From the NCBI RefSeq assembly GCF_014641695.1, contig NZ_BMIF01000004.1, forward strand, positions 124,001 to 188,000: a stretch of 64,000 nucleotides of DNA, written 5' to 3'. The translations under genes were made by a program, and so were the position numbers. Shown one piece after another: positions 29,704 through 38,873 of this stretch (positions are counted from its first letter, which is position 1; each line of letters opens with the position of its first letter). Below the pieces are notes generated by a model. The model was not told where the DNA came from and did not search any database. It saw nothing but the letters and a program-made list of their open reading frames with translations. The stretch is from Nitratireductor aestuarii. GTDB lineage: Bacteria > Pseudomonadota > Alphaproteobacteria > Rhizobiales > Rhizobiaceae.

Positions 29704-30153
29704 TCAGTTCGACCGCGACAGAACATTCCGGATCGAAAAGTTCGATTGCACGCGTGAGACACCGGGGAGAAGCGCAAGCTCCCTGTGAATCGCCTCAAAA
29801 TCCGCCGCGTTCGCCACGTTTACACGCAGGAGATAGTCGGCTCCTCCCGTCATCAGATAGCACTCGCGGATCTCGCTATGCTTGCGGACCGCAGCTTCAA
29901 AACGGCTGAAATACTCCTCCGTCTGCCGTTCCAGCGTAATCTGGATGATGACGGCAATGCTCTTGTTCTCTGCGGGATCGTTCACAAGTGCCGTGTAGCC
30001 ACGGATGACCCCGTCGCGCTCGAGCATGCCGACGCGTCGGAGGCAGGCCGAGGGGGAGAGGCCCACCTCGGCGGCGAGCTCCGCGTTTGTAATGCGTGCA
30101 TTGCGTTTGAGTACGCGCAGGATGTGGCGGTCGACACCGTCCAATGATCTCAC
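29704..30153 (-). CDS. Lrp/AsnC family transcriptional regulator
   Basis: A 149-residue regulator: N-terminal winged helix-turn-helix (DRHILRVLKRNARITNAELAAEVGLSPSACLRRVGMLERDGVI) and a C-terminal RAM ligand-binding domain (RECYLMTGGADYLLRVNVA). It begins at GTG with GGCGGA upstream. It is divergent from dadA, the typical arrangement of a DadR-like activator that responds to alanine or another amino acid. The operator is expected in the 30154-30301 gap. Confidence 0.9.
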   Translation of the reverse strand: MRSLDGVDRHILRVLKRNARITNAELAAEVGLSPSACLRRVGMLERDGVIRGYTALVNDPAENKSIAVIIQITLERQTEEYFSRFEAAVRKHSEIRECYLMTGGADYLLRVNVANAADFEAIHRELALLPGVSRVQSNFSIRNVLSRSN

Positions 30154-30301
30154 GAAAGATTCCGCCTTATTTTCGCAGGATTGACTATGTAACGCGGGAT
30201 TATAGCATCATGTGCGGCTCATTGGTGGGAAATTTCGAAGCCTCTGCACTATCTCTAGGGTATGCAGCAATTGCCAGTCTTCAGCTAGAGCCAAGGCTAT
30301 C

Positions 30302-31555
30302 ATGAAGGTCATCGTACTCGGCGCCGGAGTTATCGGAACCACTACAGCCTACTACCTCGCGAAAGCGGGCCATCAGGTCACCGTTCTCGAACGCCAGCAG
30401 GGGCCGGCGTTGGAGACGAGCTTCGCCAATGCGGGCCAGATCTCACCCGGATATTCCTCGCCCTGGGCAGCGCCTGATGTTCCGAAGAAGGTAGTCAAGT
30501 GGCTGCTGATGAAGCGTTCTCCACTCATCATTCAGCCTGGCGCGGCGATTGCGGCGACGCCCTGGCTGCTGGCCCTGCTCGCCAACTGCACCCCGGACCG
30601 TTACGCCGTGAACAAGGGGCGTATGGTCCGGCTTGCCGAATACAGCCGCGACTGCCTGCGCGATCTTCGTGATGAGACTTGCATTGCATATGACCACCGT
30701 ACGCGCGGCACGCTGCAGGTCTTCCGCAACACCAAGCAGGTCGATGGTGTCGCCAAGGACATAGAGGTCCTCAGGGCGGACGGCGTGCCCTTTGAACTCC
30801 TGGACAGGGACGGCTGCGTTGCAGTCGAACCGGGGCTGTCTGGTTCGCGCGACAAGATCGTCGGCGGATTGCGGCTTCCTCACGACGAGACCGGCGATTG
30901 CTTCAAGTTCACCAACGCGCTTGCCGAGCTCGCAAAGGGGCTGGGCGTGACCTTCCACGCTGGCATGGAGATCAAGGGACTTACCCTCGAAAGCTCCAAG
31001 GTGCGGTCGGTCCTCACCTCGGCGGGCGAGTTTGAGGCTGACATGTTCGTCGCCGCACTCGGCAGCTACACACCGAAGATGCTGAAAAGCCTCGGCCTGC
31101 GCATCCCCGTCGCACCGGTAAAGGGCTACTCCATCACCGCGCCCATCAAGGATGAGGCCCGCGCCCCGGTTTCCACCGTCATGGACGAGACCTACAAGAT
31201 CGCCATCACACGGCTAGGCGACCGCATCCGTGTCGGCGGTATGGCGGAAATCGCAGGCTTCAATTTCGACCTTCCGCAGAGCCGCCGGGACACGCTGGAA
31301 TTTTCCGTCGACGATCTCTTCACCGGCGCGGGCGATCTGCCCGAAGCTAAATTCTGGACCGGATTGCGGCCCATGACGCCGGACTCGACGCCGATCGTCG
31401 GACCAACCCGCTACGGGAACCTCTACCTGAACACTGGTCACGGAACGCTTGGCTGGACGATGGCCTGCGGTTCTGGCCGCGTTCTCGCTGACATGATCAG
31501 CGGCGTCAAACCGGCAATCGAGACAGAAGACCTGGCGCTTTCCCGCTACGCGTGA
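30302..31555 (+). CDS. dadA: D-amino acid dehydrogenase
   Basis: An FAD-dependent oxidoreductase of 417 residues (DAO family), the usual DadA length. The nucleotide-binding start [20 protein letters not shown] is at residues 1-20, [14 protein letters not shown] at ~45 is typical of DadA, and [15 protein letters not shown] near the C-terminus closes the FAD site. It oxidatively deaminates D-amino acids such as D-alanine at the membrane, passing electrons to the respiratory chain. The open frame extends to 30212, but the ATG at 30302 matches the family. The Lrp-type gene diverges from it. An alanine racemase (dadX) is not seen nearby. Confidence 0.92.
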   Translation: MKVIVLGAGVIGTTTAYYLAKAGHQVTVLERQQGPALETSFANAGQISPGYSSPWAAPDVPKKVVKWLLMKRSPLIIQPGAAIAATPWLLALLANCTPDRYAVNKGRMVRLAEYSRDCLRDLRDETCIAYDHRTRGTLQVFRNTKQVDGVAKDIEVLRADGVPFELLDRDGCVAVEPGLSGSRDKIVGGLRLPHDETGDCFKFTNALAELAKGLGVTFHAGMEIKGLTLESSKVRSVLTSAGEFEADMFVAALGSYTPKMLKSLGLRIPVAPVKGYSITAPIKDEARAPVSTVMDETYKIAITRLGDRIRVGGMAEIAGFNFDLPQSRRDTLEFSVDDLFTGAGDLPEAKFWTGLRPMTPDSTPIVGPTRYGNLYLNTGHGTLGWTMACGSGRVLADMISGVKPAIETEDLALSRYA

Positions 31556-31621
31556 TCATTGTCATTTGACATCAACGCACCAGGCAATCCATCCTTCCAG
31601 ACCGGATAAGATGGATGCCCG

Positions 31622-32476
31622 ATGCACGCATTGTCGATCGCAACAATGAAAGCGCTATGTCTTGGCAGCTGTCTGGCCATCGGCCTCGGCCTGGTGGCGG
31701 CCAAAGCCGAAACGACCAAGGGTGAGCACGTAAGTCGCGTCTGCAGCCTGATCCATCAGGCGAGCACCAGCAACGGACTGCCGCCCGACTTCCTTGCACG
31801 GCTGATCTGGAAGGAAAGCCTGTTCGATCCCAATGCGGTGAGCCCCAAAGGCGCGGAGGGCATTGCGCAGTTCATGCCCGGCACCGCGAAACTGCGTGGG
31901 CTTGCCGACGCCTTCGATATGGAGCAGGCACTTGCTGCGTCCGCCAACTATCTGGCCGAGTTGAAGAAAAAGTTCGGCAACCTCGGGCTTGCGGCGGCTG
32001 CGTATAACGCCGGCGAGGCGCGGGTTCAGCGCTGGATCAACACTGGCGGTTTTCTGCCGCTCGAAACTGAAAACTACGTGCTGCACATACTAGGGCGCCC
32101 GGCAGACAACTTCATCGGAAGCGGCGTGAGCGACGAAGTGCCTCCGCTCCATCCGGAAAAGCCGTTTCAGGAGGCTTGTGTTCTGTTGCCGGTGATGGCG
32201 GCCAGCATCGCGCCCATGGCGCGCATCCATACAAAGCCATGGGGCATCCAGGTGGCGGGCCACTTCAGGCGAGACGTGGCGATCCGCATGTGGGAAAGGG
32301 CAAAACGGAGAGTCCGCGCGCTGCAATCAGCCGAGCCGGTCGTCAGCCAGATGCGGGCAGGCCGTCGCCGGCCGATCTACGCGGTGCGGATTGGCGCCAA
32401 TACACGCAAGGAAGCAGACCAGACCTGCCAGAGCATCCGCAGCAGCGGCGGCTCGTGCATCGTGCTCAAGAACTGA
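31622..32476 (+). CDS. Lytic transglycosylase (SLT family) with SPOR-like tail
   Basis: A 284-residue exported protein: signal peptide in residues 1-29 (LCLGSCLAIGLGLVAAKAE), then an SLT domain with catalytic Glu in LIWKESLFDPNA, GIAQFMPGTA, and the AAYNAGEARV motif. It cleaves glycan strands of peptidoglycan to 1,6-anhydro products in the periplasm. The last ~35 residues (YAVRIGANTRKEADQTCQSI, then GSCIVL) look like a short SPOR-type peptidoglycan-binding element with a Cys pair. It lies tail to tail with the Ig-like repeat protein. Confidence 0.88.
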   Translation: MHALSIATMKALCLGSCLAIGLGLVAAKAETTKGEHVSRVCSLIHQASTSNGLPPDFLARLIWKESLFDPNAVSPKGAEGIAQFMPGTAKLRGLADAFDMEQALAASANYLAELKKKFGNLGLAAAAYNAGEARVQRWINTGGFLPLETENYVLHILGRPADNFIGSGVSDEVPPLHPEKPFQEACVLLPVMAASIAPMARIHTKPWGIQVAGHFRRDVAIRMWERAKRRVRALQSAEPVVSQMRAGRRRPIYAVRIGANTRKEADQTCQSIRSSGGSCIVLKN

Positions 32477-32483
32477 AGGAGGC

Positions 32484-32509
32484 GGCCGGGAGACTTCTCC
32501 CCCGGCCGG
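32484..32509. terminator. Hairpin between convergent genes
   Basis: An 8-bp stem CGGCCGGG/CCCGGCCG lies between the transglycosylase stop and the convergent repeat-protein stop. It has no long U-tract, so it is probably a bidirectional transcription barrier. Confidence 0.55.
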
Positions 32510-32515
32510 ATGAAC

Positions 32516-34900
32516 TTAGTGGAGGAATGGGGGAATGTCTTCGAGTGCGGGCATGAGATCATCGGGGCTGAAAGCGTCCAAGATGCCCGACGTGAAATTC
32601 ACAAACGCCTCCGTCTCCCCAGCAGACTCATCCAGCACAGGCGTCTCGGCACCCTCATCTACAACGGTTTCCACCCCGCCCTGCAGGAAGTCATCCGACA
32701 GCTTTATTTCCTCAGAAGAATACGGATTGTACGTGGCTAATACCTCCGGCTTGAAAGACGGTTCTGTAGCCATTGCTGTGAAGGTAGCAATCGGGACGGC
32801 TTCAACAACAATATCGTGATACTCGACAGAAGCACCATCCTCTGCCCTGACGTCTGCCGCGTGATCGCTCTCTGCTACTGTCGGCGTATCCTGCCTATCC
32901 GTAGCTTCCTCGCCTGCAACGGGCTCATTACCTGACGTCTCCTCCGCCACTACTTCCGAAGGCGTGGCGTCAGAAGAAGGGGTGTCGTCCGTTGGAAGAA
33001 TCCTAGCGGTGGTGTCTGGGGTAGCTTCTTTGACTGCTTCAGCAGCATTCGTTTCGCCGTCTGCCGCAATTACGCTCTCCGCAGCTGCCGGCGTATCCTG
33101 CCCATCCGTAGCTTCCTTGCCTGCACCGGGCTCATTACCTGGCGTCTCCTCCGCCACTACTTCCGAAGGCGTGGCGTCAGAAGAAGGGGTGTCGTCCGTT
33201 GGAAGAATCCTAGCGGTGGCATCTGGGGTAGCTTCTTTGACTGCTTCATAAGCATTCGTTTCGCCGTCTGCCGCGTTAATGCTCTCTGCTACTGTCGGCG
33301 TATCCTGCCTATCCGCAGCTTCCTTGCCTACAACGGGCTCATTACCCGACGTCTCCTCCGCCACTTCTTCCGAAGACGCGGAATTAGAAGAAGGGGTGCC
33401 GTCCGTTGGAAGAATGGGAGCGACGGTAACTGGGGTAGCTTCTTCGACTGCTTCAGCAGCATTCGTTTCGCCGTCTGCCGCAATTACGCTCTCAGCTACT
33501 ATCGGCGTATCCTGCCCATCCGTAGCTTCCTTGCCTGTCCCGAGGTTATCGGCCGGAACTTCCTTCGTTGCTTCCTCAGGAACAGGGTCAACAGAAGGCG
33601 CATTGCCGGTTGGAAGGATGTGTTCGATGATGTTACCCGCTAGCACTGCATCGACATCGCCAGCAGTATTCGTGCCGCCTTCTGCCGAAGCATCAGTCGC
33701 ATCGTTAACCACGCGACCTTCTACCTCGTTCTTTCCGTCCCCAGCTTCTTCAGTTGCCGCGGGTTCATTAACAGGAACATTCGTCAAAGGAGCTTGGTCT
33801 ACATCGCCAGCAGCATTCTTAGTGTCATCGGTCGCAACATCATTCACGCCGGTCTCGCCGGCATCAGCTGTCTCGTCCAGCCTCACTGACAGATACTTTT
33901 TCGAAGGATTTTCAGATGTATCGAAAATGACGACCGTCAACTGCTGGGCTTGTGTCAGTTTTTCGCTGATCTCTACGCGAAAGTTGCCGTCATCATCTGC
34001 CGTGTTAATGCCGACGAGATCCCTCGCCACGAACACCTCTACGAAAACCCCGGCTTCTGCCTTTCCGCGCACCGTGTTATCTTCAGGATAATACTCTGGC
34101 TCGCCATGGAATAACGGCGCCTGGCTGTCGTGGGCCATCCGCTTATCTTCGCTGACATTGCATGCCATGTCCGTTGCCTCGAGATAGACAGTCTCTCCAT
34201 TGCGGAGCTGCTCATCCATTTCAAAGAACACGCGGCCCTGTTCATCAGCCTCCGCGGAGCCTAGTACCTCATCCTCCGCGCAGTCCGCTCTCCGGCATGC
34301 AGTGACCGTAGCGCGCGGTTCTGTGGCGCCGTAGACAGACCAGCCATCAGGAGAGACGTGGATCCCGGTGAGGTCCGGCGGCGTTACATCCAAAGAAGCC
34401 GCGTCGGAGCGATTGTTCATGGCATCATATGCATGCACCGTAATCTTAGCGGGCTCGAATTCGCTCGGGAGGGCGAGTGCGAAACCACCCTTTTCATCCG
34501 CGATAGCATCAGCAACAATTTTCTTTCCCATTATCGCCCTCACCGACTGACCCGGCTCGGCACCATCACCAATGATCCAGTCACCATCAATGCTCAAATT
34601 CTGTACCGGTGGTGGAGGTGTGAAGTCAGGAGCAGTGATGTCGTGTGAGTAGAAGCTCTGGCCTTCAGGTGGTTCGACGGTAAAGTGGAGGGTCTCCCCA
34701 TTTGTCTGAGCTGATTTCAGAGGGAAGGTGAATTCAGCATGAGCAGGGATTGTACCCTCACAAAGACTTACGCCATCCTTGCCCATCAATTTTACAAGAA
34801 GTCCCGGCTTACCAGCGCCCAAAAGATGGGTACCATCGCCCGAGATTCTCACATTCCATCGGATGGCATCGCTCCACGTTCCACGAATACTTTCCGGCAT
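32516..34900 (-). CDS. Ig-like surface-type protein with 69-residue tandem repeats
   Basis: A 794-residue acidic protein with start ATG at 34900 and GAGGTTGATTG upstream. Residues ~1-340 contain several bacterial Ig-like modules in which segments such as GATEPRATVTAC, then VFFEMDEQLRNGETVYLEATDMACNVS, repeat a pattern typical of large adhesins (GxAEPGxxVxV ... GxFxxxL). Residues ~450-685 hold about four copies of a 69-residue Glu/Thr/Asp/Pro-rich unit containing RILPTDDTPSSD and GQDTPTVAES. The C-terminal ~100 residues are unique and acidic. There is no signal peptide. Codon use differs slightly from neighbours in the repeat block. Secretion or envelope function is inferred. Confidence 0.78.
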   Translation of the reverse strand: MPESIRGTWSDAIRWNVRISGDGTHLLGAGKPGLLVKLMGKDGVSLCEGTIPAHAEFTFPLKSAQTNGETLHFTVEPPEGQSFYSHDITAPDFTPPPPVQNLSIDGDWIIGDGAEPGQSVRAIMGKKIVADAIADEKGGFALALPSEFEPAKITVHAYDAMNNRSDAASLDVTPPDLTGIHVSPDGWSVYGATEPRATVTACRRADCAEDEVLGSAEADEQGRVFFEMDEQLRNGETVYLEATDMACNVSEDKRMAHDSQAPLFHGEPEYYPEDNTVRGKAEAGVFVEVFVARDLVGINTADDDGNFRVEISEKLTQAQQLTVVIFDTSENPSKKYLSVRLDETADAGETGVNDVATDDTKNAAGDVDQAPLTNVPVNEPAATEEAGDGKNEVEGRVVNDATDASAEGGTNTAGDVDAVLAGNIIEHILPTGNAPSVDPVPEEATKEVPADNLGTGKEATDGQDTPIVAESVIAADGETNAAEAVEEATPVTVAPILPTDGTPSSNSASSEEVAEETSGNEPVVGKEAADRQDTPTVAESINAADGETNAYEAVKEATPDATARILPTDDTPSSDATPSEVVAEETPGNEPGAGKEATDGQDTPAAAESVIAADGETNAAEAVKEATPDTTARILPTDDTPSSDATPSEVVAEETSGNEPVAGEEATDRQDTPTVAESDHAADVRAEDGASVEYHDIVVEAVPIATFTAMATEPSFKPEVLATYNPYSSEEIKLSDDFLQGGVETVVDEGAETPVLDESAGETEAFVNFTSGILDAFSPDDLMPALEDIPPFLH
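32880..33640 (-). repeat. Tandem 207-bp coding repeat, about 3.5-4 copies
   Basis: The string GCGTATCCTG on the plus strand recurs at 32884, 33091, 33298 and 33505, exactly 207 bp apart. The intervening DNA is nearly identical between copies one to three and more diverged in the fourth. The repeat codes for the 69-residue unit of the Ig-like protein, so copy number may vary without frameshift. Confidence 0.9.
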
Positions 34901-35139
34901 CAATCAACCTCGTTAAGATGAAAATTATATCTAAAATTTATGTTGTGAGATTCGTGTGAGCACACTCGACGCAACCCACGCGACGAGTTTAACAAATGGC
35001 GGAACAGTCGATATTGAAATCTTTTCAGCATCTGCAGAAAAAAGATTTCTGCTTTTCAAGCAACATATTAGAATCAGTTATGTTGCATATTATATACTTT
35101 ATAGTTGATTGTGGATCTACTACGAGCTCCAGAGCAGAG
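34901..35139. other. AT-rich intergenic region
   Basis: About 240 bp, visibly lower in GC than the surroundings, with poly-A/T tracts around 35030-35110. It is the likely promoter region of the Ig-like protein; no gene was found. Confidence 0.4.
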
Positions 35140-35517
35140 CTACGACCGCGGAGCTGTTGGTCTCGTCAGGATAAACATCGCGACTGCGCCGAGTACCAGG
35201 ACCTGGATCAGCATCAGATACGACGGCACGCGCATGTAGAGCGAAATGCATATACATGCAGCCATGACTATGAGTGCAAGAATCTTGCTCCGCCTGTCGA
35301 TGCTGCCGTCACGTCGCCAGTTCCTGATGATGGGACCGAACTGCGGGTGCGCGAGCAGCTTGTTGTAAAGGCGCGGTGAGCTGCGGGCGAAGGCAAAGGC
35401 GGCCAGCAACATGAACGGCGTCGTGGGCACAAGCGGCAATACGATGCCCGCCACACCACAGGCAACGCTGACACAGCCGATGAGAATCCAGAACGCTCGC
35501 ATGCCCTTCCTTATCAA
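35140..35517 (-). CDS. YbaN/DUF454 family inner-membrane protein
   Basis: A 125-residue membrane protein with an early hydrophobic hairpin (FWILIGCVSVACGVAGIVLPLVPTTPFMLLAAFAFARSSPR), then HPQFGPIIRNWRRDGSI, and a hydrophobic C-terminal segment. This sequence order defines the DUF454/YbaN family, small inner-membrane proteins of unknown function. It is apparently monocistronic. Confidence 0.85.
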   Translation of the reverse strand: MIRKGMRAFWILIGCVSVACGVAGIVLPLVPTTPFMLLAAFAFARSSPRLYNKLLAHPQFGPIIRNWRRDGSIDRRSKILALIVMAACICISLYMRVPSYLMLIQVLVLGAVAMFILTRPTAPRS

Positions 35518-35576
35518 AGCGACGGGAGCTGCACACCTGTCAGTTCGTCACAGAAGCGTGCTAAACTGGAAGAGGC

Positions 35577-36041
35577 TCAGTCCTCGGTTTCGCTGGCGAT
35601 GAACTTGAGGAGCTGGGCTTTCAGCTTTTCGCGCTCGGTGGCGTTCATTTTTTCGCCAAGGCAGTCCTCGAAGGCAAAAAACCACGGAGCAATCTCATCA
35701 ACGAGGGTTTGGCCCTTGTCGGTGATCGTGAGCTCGACACCGCGGCGGTCCTCGTCCGGAACACGGCGCGAGACGAGGGCCCGGTCCTCAAGGGACCGGA
35801 CGAGCTTGGTCATATGCGACCGCTTTATGATGAGTTCCTGACAGAGGACGTTCTGGCGGACCCCAGGATTGTGCGCGATGGCCCACAGCACAGAAAACTC
35901 GCCGGGCTTTATGTGGCGATCGCCGTACTCCCGAAAGTAGCGTTCATAGACTTTCACCTGGGCAAGGCGCAGCAGGAAACCGATGTCCGTGGCTAGCCGG
36001 CCAAGGTTGATCGCATTTGAGCTACTATGGGGTACGTCCAT
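35577..36041 (-). CDS. MarR family regulator of the hydroxycinnamate cluster
   Basis: A 154-residue winged-helix regulator; the DNA-binding region is NPGVRQNVLCQELIIKRSHMTKLVRSLEDRALVSRR, followed by the wing DEDRRGVELTIT. It lies nine bases after the crotonase gene on the same strand and diverges, with it, from the feruloyl-CoA synthase gene. By analogy with CouR/FerR-type regulators, it probably represses both transcripts and releases DNA on binding a hydroxycinnamoyl-CoA. It is clearly paralogous to the MarR gene at 55797-56273. Confidence 0.88.
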   Translation of the reverse strand: MDVPHSSSNAINLGRLATDIGFLLRLAQVKVYERYFREYGDRHIKPGEFSVLWAIAHNPGVRQNVLCQELIIKRSHMTKLVRSLEDRALVSRRVPDEDRRGVELTITDKGQTLVDEIAPWFFAFEDCLGEKMNATEREKLKAQLLKFIASETED

Positions 36042-36050
36042 TTCAGATAC

Positions 36051-36845
36051 CTATTCGCTCCCAGGAGCCTTGAGGCGCGCGACGCGCTTTTCAAGAAAGG
36101 CGCGCAGGCGTTCCTCGGCTTCCGGGCTGGTCGCGGTAATCGACGAGATGAACGATTCGACGAACAATCCGTCGTCTTTCGCCATATCCTGGATGCGAGG
36201 AAGGGCATGGATGATGGCGTAGTTGGAAATTTCTGCGTTGCTGGCTGCCGCCTCCGCGAGTTCATGCGCCTTGTCGCGGGCTGATCCGGTGTCGACCAGA
36301 TACTGCGCGAGGTTACAGCGCTCGCCCTCTTCCGCCGAGAGCACCCTACCCGTCAGCATCATATCCATCATGCGCGCCGTACCCGTTAGCCTGGCAACCC
36401 GCACCGATCCGCCACCGCCGACGAAGATGCCGCGCTGGCCTTCGGGAAGCGCAAAGAAGGCGCTGCGGTCGGCCACACGGATGTGCGTGGAGGCTGCAAG
36501 CTCGAGCCCGCCGCCGACGACCGCCCCATGCAAGGCGGAGATGTAGGGAATCATGCCGTGCTCGATCTTGGCGAAGACCTCGTGCCAGCGCCGCGAACCG
36601 CGAACACCTTCGATGGCTGACTTCTGCACATGCTCAGCAAGATCCAGACCAGCGCAGAAGTGATTCCCATGGCCGTAGATGACGGCAGCCTTGGCTTCGC
36701 CTTCGGCGCGCGCCACCACTTCCGCGATGGTTTCAACGAACGCATCGCTGATCGCGTTTCGCTTTTCCGGCCGATTGAGGCCTATATGAGCGACGGATCC
36801 CCGGAGCTCATATGTGACGTAGCTCGCATTCGCGATCGCTGCCAT
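36051..36845 (-). CDS. Crotonase family protein, putative hydroxycinnamoyl-CoA hydratase-lyase
   Basis: A 264-residue crotonase-fold enzyme. Oxyanion-hole segments HFCAGLDL and AVVGGGLELAAS are present, and a Glu in LPEGQRGIFVGGGG occupies the region where classical crotonases and the ferulate hydratase-lyase (Ech) keep a catalytic Glu. AGGGTGACCAC precedes the ATG. Its position beside a feruloyl-CoA synthase suggests hydration and retro-aldol cleavage of feruloyl- or p-coumaroyl-CoA to the aromatic aldehyde and acetyl-CoA. It is not a close match to canonical Ech at many positions, so ordinary enoyl-CoA hydratase activity is the alternative. Confidence 0.75.
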   Translation of the reverse strand: MAAIANASYVTYELRGSVAHIGLNRPEKRNAISDAFVETIAEVVARAEGEAKAAVIYGHGNHFCAGLDLAEHVQKSAIEGVRGSRRWHEVFAKIEHGMIPYISALHGAVVGGGLELAASTHIRVADRSAFFALPEGQRGIFVGGGGSVRVARLTGTARMMDMMLTGRVLSAEEGERCNLAQYLVDTGSARDKAHELAEAAASNAEISNYAIIHALPRIQDMAKDDGLFVESFISSITATSPEAEERLRAFLEKRVARLKAPGSE

Positions 36846-36975
36846 GTGGTCACCCTGCGGATTGTTTTTGCCAATAAGTCAGTTGGTGATTTACAGAGAT
36901 AATGTTTCCTTGTAAACAAAAACCAACGCATCTCTGAGACGAGGAGGTTTCTTAGGTGCAGGCTGGGGAGGAAAT
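36846..36975. promoter_or_regulatory. Divergent promoter region of the hydroxycinnamate cluster
   Basis: A 130-bp AT-rich gap between the divergent crotonase and synthase genes. It contains TTGTTTTTG and, further on, an inverted ACAAAAACCAA, an imperfect inverted pair that could serve the MarR regulator. The synthase start has GGGGAGGAAAT directly upstream. Confidence 0.4.
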
Positions 36976-38823
36976 ATGGTCGAAAGCGTGACCCATAAGG
37001 TGAAGCTTTGGTCGCCGGTTCTCGAATGGGAAACGAAGCCGGACGGCACTGTGCTTGTCTGGCGCAAGGATGAGATTCGCCAATATCCAGACAAGCTGAA
37101 TGAGCGGCTTATCTACTGGGCCACAAATCATCCTGGCCGTATCTGGATGGCGCAGCGGAATGAAGAAGGCGGCTGGCGGCGCATCTCCTACGGCTGCGCG
37201 CTCGACCAGGTACGCCGCATCAGCCAGACCCTGCTCGACTTCAGGTTGTCGACCGACAGGCCTGTCGCAATCATAGGCGAAAACTCCATCGAACACGGGC
37301 TGCTCGCGCTTGGCGCCCAGCATGTAGGCATCCCCTCCGCCGCGATTTCACCCGCCTATGCGACGCTTTCCACAGACTTCCAGAAGCTTGCCGAAATTGG
37401 CCGCCAGCTGACGCCGGGTCTCGTCTTCGTCGACGACGGAGCGCGCTTCCAGAAGGCGGTGGAGACGGCCTTCGGCGCGAATATTCCAATCGTTTACCTG
37501 CGCAATCCACCCGAGGATCGCCCGGGGCCGTCCTATCACTTCAACCAGCTTCTGGACAAGAAGCCGACGGTGGAAGTCGATGACGCCTACAATGAAGTCG
37601 GGCCCGACACGATTGCCAAGTTCCTGTTCACGTCGGGCACCACCGGCTCGCCCAAGGCAGTGATCCAGACGCAGCGCATGATGTGTTCCAATATGGAGAT
37701 GGTGGCTGACTGCTACGCCTTCATGCGCGAAGAGCCGCCCGTGCTGGTGGACTGGGCGCCGTGGAACCACGTCGCTTCCGGGACGAAGGTCTTCAACCTC
37801 ACCATCTACAACGGCGGCACCTACTATATCGACGGTGGTAAGCCCACGCCGGCACTCATCGGGGAAACGATCCGCAACCTGAGGGAAGTGTCGCCGACCT
37901 GGTATTTCAATGTACCGGCCGGCTTCGACATGCTGGTCCACGCGATGCGGGAAGACCCAGCGCTGCGCGACAATTTCTTCAAGGATCTCAAGATGCTGAT
38001 GTATGCGGGAGCGGGTCTCGCCCAGCATACCTGGGACGCGCTCACGCAACTGTCGATCGAGTCGCTCGGTTACTGCATCCCGCTTGGAACAGGGCTTGGC
38101 GCGACGGAGACTACGCCCTTCTCGCTCTACTGCACCGACCCGCAGGATCATCCTGGCAATGTCGGCATTCCGGCCGTCGGCGTAACCGTGAAGCTTGTGC
38201 CCTATGGGGACAAGTACGAGATCAGGCTCAAGGGCCCGAACATCACGCCGGGCTACTGGCGCAATCCCGAGCTGACGGAAAAGGCCTTCGATGAGGAAGG
38301 TTTCTACAAGCTGGGCGATGCCGTGCGCTTTGCGGTTCCGGGTGACCCAACCAAGGGTTTCTACTTTGCCGGGCGAACCGCCGAGAACTTCAAGCTGCAG
38401 ACCGGCACATGGATTGCCGTCGGTCAGTTGCGCGCACAGCTCGTGGACCAGTTCGGCGGACTTATCCGCGACGCTGTGATAACTGGGGAAAACCGGGAGG
38501 AGCTTGGCGCTCTGGTCCTGCCCTTCCTGCCGGAACTTCGGGAACTGCTGCCGGCCGAAGACAAGGGGATTCCGGACGAACAGGTTTACGCGCATCCCGC
38601 AGTACGCAAGGTGCTGGCGGATAAACTGGCGGCGCACCAGCGGCAGGCGAATGCGTCATCAAACCGGATCATGCGCATCATGATCATGGTCGAGCCACCA
38701 CGGTTTGACAAAGGTGAAGTGACCGATAAAGGTTCACTGAACCAGCGAGCAGTTCTGACACAACGGGAGGCGCTTGTGGAAGAATTGTACAGCACAGGAG
38801 GAAATGTCATTCTGGCCAGTTGA
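36976..38823 (+). CDS. fcs: Feruloyl-CoA synthase (AMP-forming)
   Basis: A 615-residue acyl-adenylate enzyme. The AMP-binding motif FTSGTTGSPKAV is at ~218-229, ATETTPFS follows near 377, and the gate Asp occurs in YKLGDAVRF. The segment DWAPWNHVASGTKVFNLTIY and the following GGTYYIDGGKPTP are typical of the FerA/Fcs class of hydroxycinnamate ligases. It activates ferulate, p-coumarate or caffeate with ATP and CoA in the cytoplasm. Strong ribosome site GGGGAGG. It is followed by a binding protein and a full HAAT transporter, which probably imports its substrate, and faces a crotonase that may cleave its product. Confidence 0.88.
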   Translation: MVESVTHKVKLWSPVLEWETKPDGTVLVWRKDEIRQYPDKLNERLIYWATNHPGRIWMAQRNEEGGWRRISYGCALDQVRRISQTLLDFRLSTDRPVAIIGENSIEHGLLALGAQHVGIPSAAISPAYATLSTDFQKLAEIGRQLTPGLVFVDDGARFQKAVETAFGANIPIVYLRNPPEDRPGPSYHFNQLLDKKPTVEVDDAYNEVGPDTIAKFLFTSGTTGSPKAVIQTQRMMCSNMEMVADCYAFMREEPPVLVDWAPWNHVASGTKVFNLTIYNGGTYYIDGGKPTPALIGETIRNLREVSPTWYFNVPAGFDMLVHAMREDPALRDNFFKDLKMLMYAGAGLAQHTWDALTQLSIESLGYCIPLGTGLGATETTPFSLYCTDPQDHPGNVGIPAVGVTVKLVPYGDKYEIRLKGPNITPGYWRNPELTEKAFDEEGFYKLGDAVRFAVPGDPTKGFYFAGRTAENFKLQTGTWIAVGQLRAQLVDQFGGLIRDAVITGENREELGALVLPFLPELRELLPAEDKGIPDEQVYAHPAVRKVLADKLAAHQRQANASSNRIMRIMIMVEPPRFDKGEVTDKGSLNQRAVLTQREALVEELYSTGGNVILAS

Positions 38824-38873
38824 TGTGCTTGGATGAAGCTAGCATCATTAGTTTTCAGGGAGGAGAAACTGAA

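Noticed and set aside
32880-33640. CRISPR-like array
   Set aside because: The 207-bp units are contiguous coding repeats in frame, without spacers.
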